Source: Cyanophora paradoxa (lineage: Eukaryota; Glaucocystophyceae; Cyanophorales; Cyanophoraceae). From it: 64,000 nucleotides of DNA. A program made the translations under genes and the position numbers. The DNA is taken from assembly GCA_004431415.1 (NCBI GenBank), contig QPMI01000461.1:20364-84363 (forward strand). Direction: 5' to 3'. Below, piece after piece: positions 58,904-64,000 of the stretch. The first letter of the stretch is position 1, and the number at the start of each line of letters is the position of its first letter. Under the pieces are notes generated by a model that worked only from the letters and a program-made list of their open reading frames with translations, was not told where the DNA came from and ran no database searches.

Positions 58904-59170
58904 TCAAAAAAACCCACACCTCTTCACAAAGTAGTATAATCTCAACTCAGGTTCACTGCATTCCTCGATGCCAAGCATCCGAATCGATTTTTGCAGAAGC
59001 TGCTCCTGCCAACCACCTGCCTTAGGTATTTTCACGGACACAGGTCCTGCGCAGCGATTCAACTCGGCTGGTGCGGGATGCCGGGTTATATTAACAGAAC
59101 TCATATCTAACCTTCGACTTTGGTTATGCCCTGCGGGAAGGCCGAGAGTCCCCGAGAACCTGCACTTCAA
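58904..59170 (-). pseudogene. Degenerate VRVLGD-family copy
   Basis: The minus strand reads LEVQVLGDSRPSRRA, then an in-frame TAA before the expected donor GAAG|GTTAGA. After the acceptor GCTGCGCAG the second exon is intact: GPVSVKIPKAGGWQEQLLQK and on to ELRLYYFVKRCGFF at the stop, clearly the counterpart of GPVRLKIYVSETW in the copy at 1 kb. The stop in exon 1 points to a pseudogene unless an earlier donor is used. Confidence 0.5.
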
Positions 59171-61763
59171 GCACCTGCATACTCTCGAACGACGTCTGGT
59201 GCCCGCTGGCAGAACGCGGGATGAAGGCCCGCTTAAAAACGTCGATATTAATATCAATAGGAACGAGGAAGCGATGGTACACAGGCGGTCCCGCGCGTGT
59301 CCCGACGGTTGAGATGAAAGGAAGTCCAGAATACTTGGCTAACTGGAAGGTACTGCAAAGAGGAACCCTTCGAATTCGGGAGATGTAAGCGCTTGCTCGA
59401 AATGTATGAGCGTAGAGCATGGAAAGCGAACCAGAGCTCTCTACCATCATATTTCGCTCGACATCGAAGCAAGGATCGTGGTGGCTTGCTCGAATGAGCT
59501 GGAGAGCATGTTGGAACTGCTCTTGAACACAGCTGCATCGATGTTCCAATGTGTGGCGGCTTGTGTCTACATTGTCACGCAACCCGCGCAGGAGATCGAT
59601 CGTCTGAATGAGCGCCAATCGGTATTGCTGGGACGTTATAATCTCTGCGATCCTTTTTTCATATTCAAGGAGTTCGATGTTGTAAGTGGCTCCGAACCAT
59701 GGAACGACTTCGACAGCTCCAAAGCAGTTAAATTGGTCGATGCCCCGAACGTCGTCTCCCAGGGATCTGTACCGTCAGCCATTGCGTGGACCTGATGGTG
59801 AACACATATCGAACAATTGCAAGTTCTCGACACGTCAACAGCTCACGTACCAACAAGAAAGATGGGATAAGAGCTTTCCAATGAGGATGCCGTGGACAAG
59901 AACACGCCCCCAGCGGCCACTGCCGCGTCAACGAAATCTTGAAAGGCAAAAAAGTCCTAGCGTTTCGGAAGCACGCTGACGCGAGAAAAGACAGTTACAA
60001 TGTATGCAGTCAAGAAGTAGTACATGCGAAACAATGCGAACTCGTGAGTGCCTCGTCGAACACAAGTGCATTCCATAGCAAGAGCACAGATCGGATAACC
60101 GGATGAGGAAGTCGAGGAGAGGAATTGAAGCCCCTCGACTGATCGACACGCACGGCCTCGCAGACGATGATCCGGATTGGAAGGTCAGCAAAAGGAATGG
60201 AACGACTCATTAACGTGTCATCCACACCCTTCACCGCTGCCGCCTGTGTTCGATGCGCTACAGGTCGGAGTCAGTGTTGACGTTGCTCCGAAGCACGGAC
60301 GAATATAGATTAAAAGAGTGTCACCTGACGGATGTTGTCGATCACCTCCTCGATGTGAACCAGACGATCCCTCTAATCTGATCAGTTGGCGGATGCTTTT
60401 CGTAGACAGCAGGCAAGGTCATATGCGCTTCTCTGAAAGTCCCAATCACGATTTTGCATTGCCAATCAAAACAGACAAAAGCAGCCTGCCGGATATGCAT
60501 TGGCTAGAGCAGTGGCGCTTGCTGGTTCGTTCTGAGATTGACACCGAACACTCCGCGAGATGCGCCCCATGAGCCTTCGAGCCAGTTGATGAATCCTCCA
60601 ACTTCTCCTGAACTACGTGCGATCTGGAAAGTGCATCATCAAGAAAAAAGCCATAATAAGCAGCAGACCAGAAGGCACACATGGTCGCCACCTCAAACAC
60701 CACGGGCTCAAGGTCTGACACGCTCCAGCGTTCGACCAGCGTAGTCACAGTTAGACCGGACATTACATTTATGTTTTCTTCGATCTGTTCCCGCAATTTG
60801 GAAATGTCACCTGGCAGTAAGTAGTGAGCGATAGCAAATGAGAGACATAACACGGATCTTACAAGACGATTCCCTTGATGAAAAGACACCACGGTTTCAT
60901 CCGGATCCTCAGATGCGTTCGGGCTACGATCACCGAAGCGATGTCGCGCGAGGAAAATCTGCAGCCGAATCGAAGCCGATTGGATCCATGAGGCGCTCCA
61001 GAAACTGGACGAGAGTGAGACAAAAAGCTCTCGCAATGTGCATACACATGACTTGCCTGATTGAGTGGCCGAGCTGCTGCACGGTTCGCGAAACGATGTG
61101 CGTTGCGCTGCCCCATCCTCCGGCAAAGTCGTAATCAAGACGCTGACGGTATGTCATCCAGGTAGATGAAAATCTCTCGCCCCACTCGGCCAATGCGCTC
61201 CGCAAGTGTGATGCTATTGCCCCCCACGTTTGTAGTGAAGTCTTATTGTGTGTATCCGACCATGTACACCCGTCGACGTCAAAGATTATTGTCTCGAAGG
61301 CATCGAACTCAGGACTGGGCAGCGCGCAGCAGGTCCTGATGATCAATTACGTCTGGACAGCTCGCTAGCGGCTGGGAGTCGACGAAAAACATGCACCTGA
61401 ACGCGCGTATAACATCTTCAAAGCTGGCCTGCGGAGGCAGGGCACGGCGGACAGCAAGGATGACGAGGAATGCCACCGTTGCGGGAGGCGAATCGGGCAG
61501 GTGCAGATCCAGACTCTCACGGCCACCTTCCAGAGGACCAGAATGACTTACGTAAGAAAGATGAGCATGCGCGCACTCACTGAAGCACAGCTGACAGCGA
61601 AGCGAGGGCAACGAGAGCCTTTGTATGGTCCGAAGTTTGTCGGAGTGCGCGTGCAGAAGCACCTGTTGAGGACGGTTGCTCGAAAGCACGACGGAGTTCC
61701 TTGCGACGAGAATGAGGATGAGGGCCAAGACCCGCCATAGCTAGCGCGCCTACGAGCTAGCAA
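59171..61763 (-). CDS. Unresolved minus-strand host gene(s)
   Basis: Minus-strand coding pieces alternate in frame: about 61763-61309 (LDLHLPDSPPATVAFLVILA, a possible F-box-like opening), 61346-60930 (FDAFETIIFDVDGCTWSDTH, IASHLRSALAEWGERFSSTW), 60830-60446 (SVLCLSFAIAHYLLPGDISK), 60234-60010 and 59618-59124 (ISRIRRVPLCSTFQLAKYSG). The pattern fits a multi-exon gene with short introns, perhaps joined to the family domain at 58.9-59.2 kb. I cannot place the junctions or name a function. Confidence 0.3.
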
Positions 61764-62234
61764 TGACGCGCTATGACATCGATACCAGTAGCATACCCTT
61801 CAGTCTGACATTCTGACCGCTGACTGCGTTCTGACCGCTGACTGCGGGCGCGCTGCACGTACTTCGAGTTACCCCCACCCGCCACTCAGCGGCCACTGAA
61901 ACTGGAAAGGCGCTAGAACCAGATCCCATGAAGCGCCCGCTTTCGCCGGGCGGTGAACATTCTGGCGGTGAACATCAGAGCAAGATTGAACGGCCCGGTG
62001 AACACCTGCGCTTTTGTGGTCAGCGCGTTTTCATCTTACTAGCACCCTCTGGCAGGGGCCGGAATGTCCAGCACAATGCCCGTTAGCGGAGCCGACAGCC
62101 ACCCGCTGGCAGGGGTCGGAATGTCAAGCTCAATGCCCGTGAGCGGCGCCGCCAGCGAGGGAAACGAGAGTCGTACCGGTTCGCGGACGGAATCCATGCA
62201 TGCATTGCTGTCTCGCAAGTAAAGCTGACTGCGC
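61764..62234. repeat. Spacer with short tandem repeats
   Basis: GACCGCTGACTGCG twice near 61818, GGCGGTGAACAT twice near 61950, and a 57-bp unit (GCTGGCAGGGGCCGGAATGT... AATGCCCGTTAGCGG) twice at 62050-62160. No gene is visible. Confidence 0.6.
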
Positions 62235-63909
62235 GTGCACGAAGACTCGTCTGCGCATGTGGAGCTCGAGGCCGGAGGCGGCGGCGAGGCTGCCTATCTT
62301 CCCGACGCTCTTATCGTGGAAGCTCTCAAGAACGCTGACTTCGTCGATTTGTGGACGGGTTACGGATTCATAAGGTTTCGCCAGCGTTCGGCAAGCTGCT
62401 CCGAAATCTTGCTATTGGCGAGCTCAATCTATCGTTCGCACTTGAATCTCGCGGGGGTCGTGATTGCGATCTGCATACCCTCTATGGCGGCGAGGAAGTC
62501 CGCTGGCTGGCACAACGCGTCACGGAAACGATGCGCGAGCAAGCAATAGCGTCATGGAGTCGGCTTTTGAGGTTTTGCATTCGATGTGCCGCGGCGTGGG
62601 GTTTTCGCACAAGTGTGTTTCGCTTGGAGGGCAGTTTCTACAAGCAAGTCGATCAGGTCTTCGTTACGCTGGTGAAATCTTGCGTTTTCGTTTTTCGTGA
62701 TTGTGACATTTTTCAATTACGCACATTTTTTGCGACACGGCAGGTTCCCCGCCTGCTCTCCCAACTCGACGGGCTTCGCACGCTCAGGATTGCTCACCAG
62801 GCACCAGACAGCGAATTTATCCGTGCATCTCGCACTGCTCGTCGTTATGCATACATTTTGAAGGTCCTACAAGAATGCCCCAAGACTGTCGAGCACTTGA
62901 GTTTGCTTCTGTCAGTCTCCGACGGTCGCAACGATAAGTCCCTATCCGCATCTTGGCTAGGTACCCTCAGCAAGCGCATATTCGCATTAATATTCCAGTG
63001 GTTTTCATTGACTGTACATAGATCCGGTACTTTCTTCCGCTTGCGAAGGTCCAGGTTCGTCGGGTTAGATGCATCCACGTCTTATTTATCGTGTAGCCAC
63101 GTGCAAATGTGCTCACACATTCGATGCAGAACGAGAAGTATTCAATGGGATTGTCGCGGCCCTTTCTGCCCTTCCAGCCCTCATGCATGTGGACTTCGGC
63201 GAAGGCATGCTCGTAAACAGGCGCATGCTTGAAGAGCTCGCGCCAGCACTTCCAAAGTTGGAATCTCTGGGACTAGACGTCGACGGTCCGATCCCGACTC
63301 TCTTTCTCTCTCTGTCTCTGTCTCTCTCTCTCTCTTCTCACGAGCAGTCGAACATCTTCCGCAGCTGGTCCGCGCTCGAATCAAGATGTCATCACGGAAT
63401 GTGCAGTCGCAATTGCTGAGCGCTTTCCAAAGCTGAAGCATCTTCGATTGTTTGTCAACGCTTCACCTGGTCATCATGCTCAGCTGCCGGCTGCGTTTGC
63501 ACGTATTGGAAAAATGAAAGAGCTGAGAAGCGTGCATATAGGTTTGCTCTGTCATCGAAGTATGCACGTATACGTATGCTTCGTCCTCTGAAGACTTCAT
63601 ATGCAGATCACACCGCATTTCGTGCCCTGGCGCTGTGCACTAGGTTGCCAGATTTCGATCTCAAGAAGCTTCGCAAGTTTTCGGTTGACCTCACCGGGGC
63701 TACCGCGCCCTTGTCGGATTGCCTGCCCATGGGAGCCATCACTAAGACGGAGGTGTCTTATATTGTTTATTTATCAATTCCGATTGCAAAGTTTACATCT
63801 CGCTCACATCCGAGTAGGTTCTCCGGAGCTTGATCGAATTGAGTTATTCAATGCTCCAAATCATTATTCGCTGGTGGACCTTGTTGATGACCTGTCTGGC
63901 AGGCAATGA
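62235..63909 (+). CDS. F-box/LRR-like host gene, second family member
   Basis: The start MHEDSSAHVELEAGGGGEAA is followed by AYLPDALIVEALKNADFVDL, an F-box-like opening parallel to that at 40.2 kb, then pieces IGELNLSFALESRGGRDCDL, LLSQLDGLRTLRIAHQAPDS, TVEHLSLLLSVSDG, LSALPALMHVDFGEGMLVNR and LPKLESLGLDVDG, which are leucine-rich units of LRR type. The frame shifts between pieces imply introns. Near the window end a Lys/Gln-rich repeat (AAGCAGAAGCAAAAGCAAAA) begins, so the gene may continue beyond 64 kb. Confidence 0.4.
63298..63340 (+). repeat. (TCTCTG/TC)n microsatellite
   Basis: CTCTTTCTCTCTCTGTCTCT followed by more TC units. It probably lies in an intron of the F-box/LRR-like gene. Confidence 0.8.
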
Positions 63910-64000
63910 GCTCGGCGAGTCGTCGTCCAGTCAATCGCAAAGCACGAAGCAGAAGCAAAAGCAAAAGCAGAAGCAGCCTGAGTCTTATCCGAGGCAACTG

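Noticed and set aside
1-64000. tRNA, rRNA or other structured RNA genes
   Set aside because: I saw no cloverleaf-like or conserved rRNA segments; the clear hairpins are the viral tips and repeat palindromes.

Overview
The window is eukaryotic nuclear DNA from a unicellular alga or other protist. Host genes are split by short GT-AG introns (about 50-75 bp, several of which can be placed exactly), GC content swings from moderate to extreme (much of 43-58 kb looks well above 70 % GC), and there are many local duplications and gene-family fragments. I cannot name the species. Set into this host DNA is one complete, AT-richer, intronless integrated virus of the Polinton / Polinton-like virus (PLV) class at 8587-36275 (27,689 bp). 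It has a 6-bp target-site duplication (CCTCTT), 1.1-kb terminal inverted repeats (TIRs) and a 71-nt hairpin at each tip.

Layout. 0.6-3.8 kb: a small tandem and inverted gene family (two-exon genes of 94-141 codons) with a duplicated promoter block. 3.8-6.7 kb: poorly resolved host DNA with an unrecognised minus-strand spliced gene. 6.8-8.6 kb and 36.3-38.3 kb: the 3' and 5' parts of one minus-strand multi-exon host gene that the virus has split inside an exon. 8.6-36.3 kb: the virus. 38.3-43.1 kb: repeat-rich DNA and an F-box/leucine-rich-repeat-like gene. 43.3-58.1 kb: a very GC-rich gene with SUMO-type motifs, interrupted by a 10.3-kb inverted-repeat structure that contains a tandem array of roughly 700-bp units. 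58.2-64 kb: a palindrome-rich spacer, a degenerate family member, an unresolved minus-strand gene and a second F-box/LRR-like gene that runs to the window edge.

Virus gene logic. Virion module (10.4-15.7 kb): two divergently transcribed penton-like minor capsid proteins, a double-jelly-roll-type major capsid protein, an FtsK/A32-type packaging ATPase and small putative virion proteins. Replication and integration module (15.9-23.6 kb): an AEP primase-SF3 helicase fusion, a protein-primed family B DNA polymerase and a DDx35E retrovirus-type integrase. Host-interaction module (23.6-33.6 kb): a patatin phospholipase with a discoidin-like tail, a 1391-residue fibre with an H-type-lectin-like end, and a four-member family of smaller fibre proteins with a common base and different heads (one is frameshifted). 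Right-end accessory genes: a D12-class DNA adenine methyltransferase and a SpeD-type S-adenosylmethionine decarboxylase homologue. The 3' end of speD lies inside the TIR, so the left TIR carries a truncated copy. I see no adenovirus-type maturation protease. The most unusual points are the SpeD homologue with altered active-site surroundings, the fibre cassette, an internal copy of the TIR's G-run module between helicase and polymerase, and a TATAAAG-type box almost touching many start codons.
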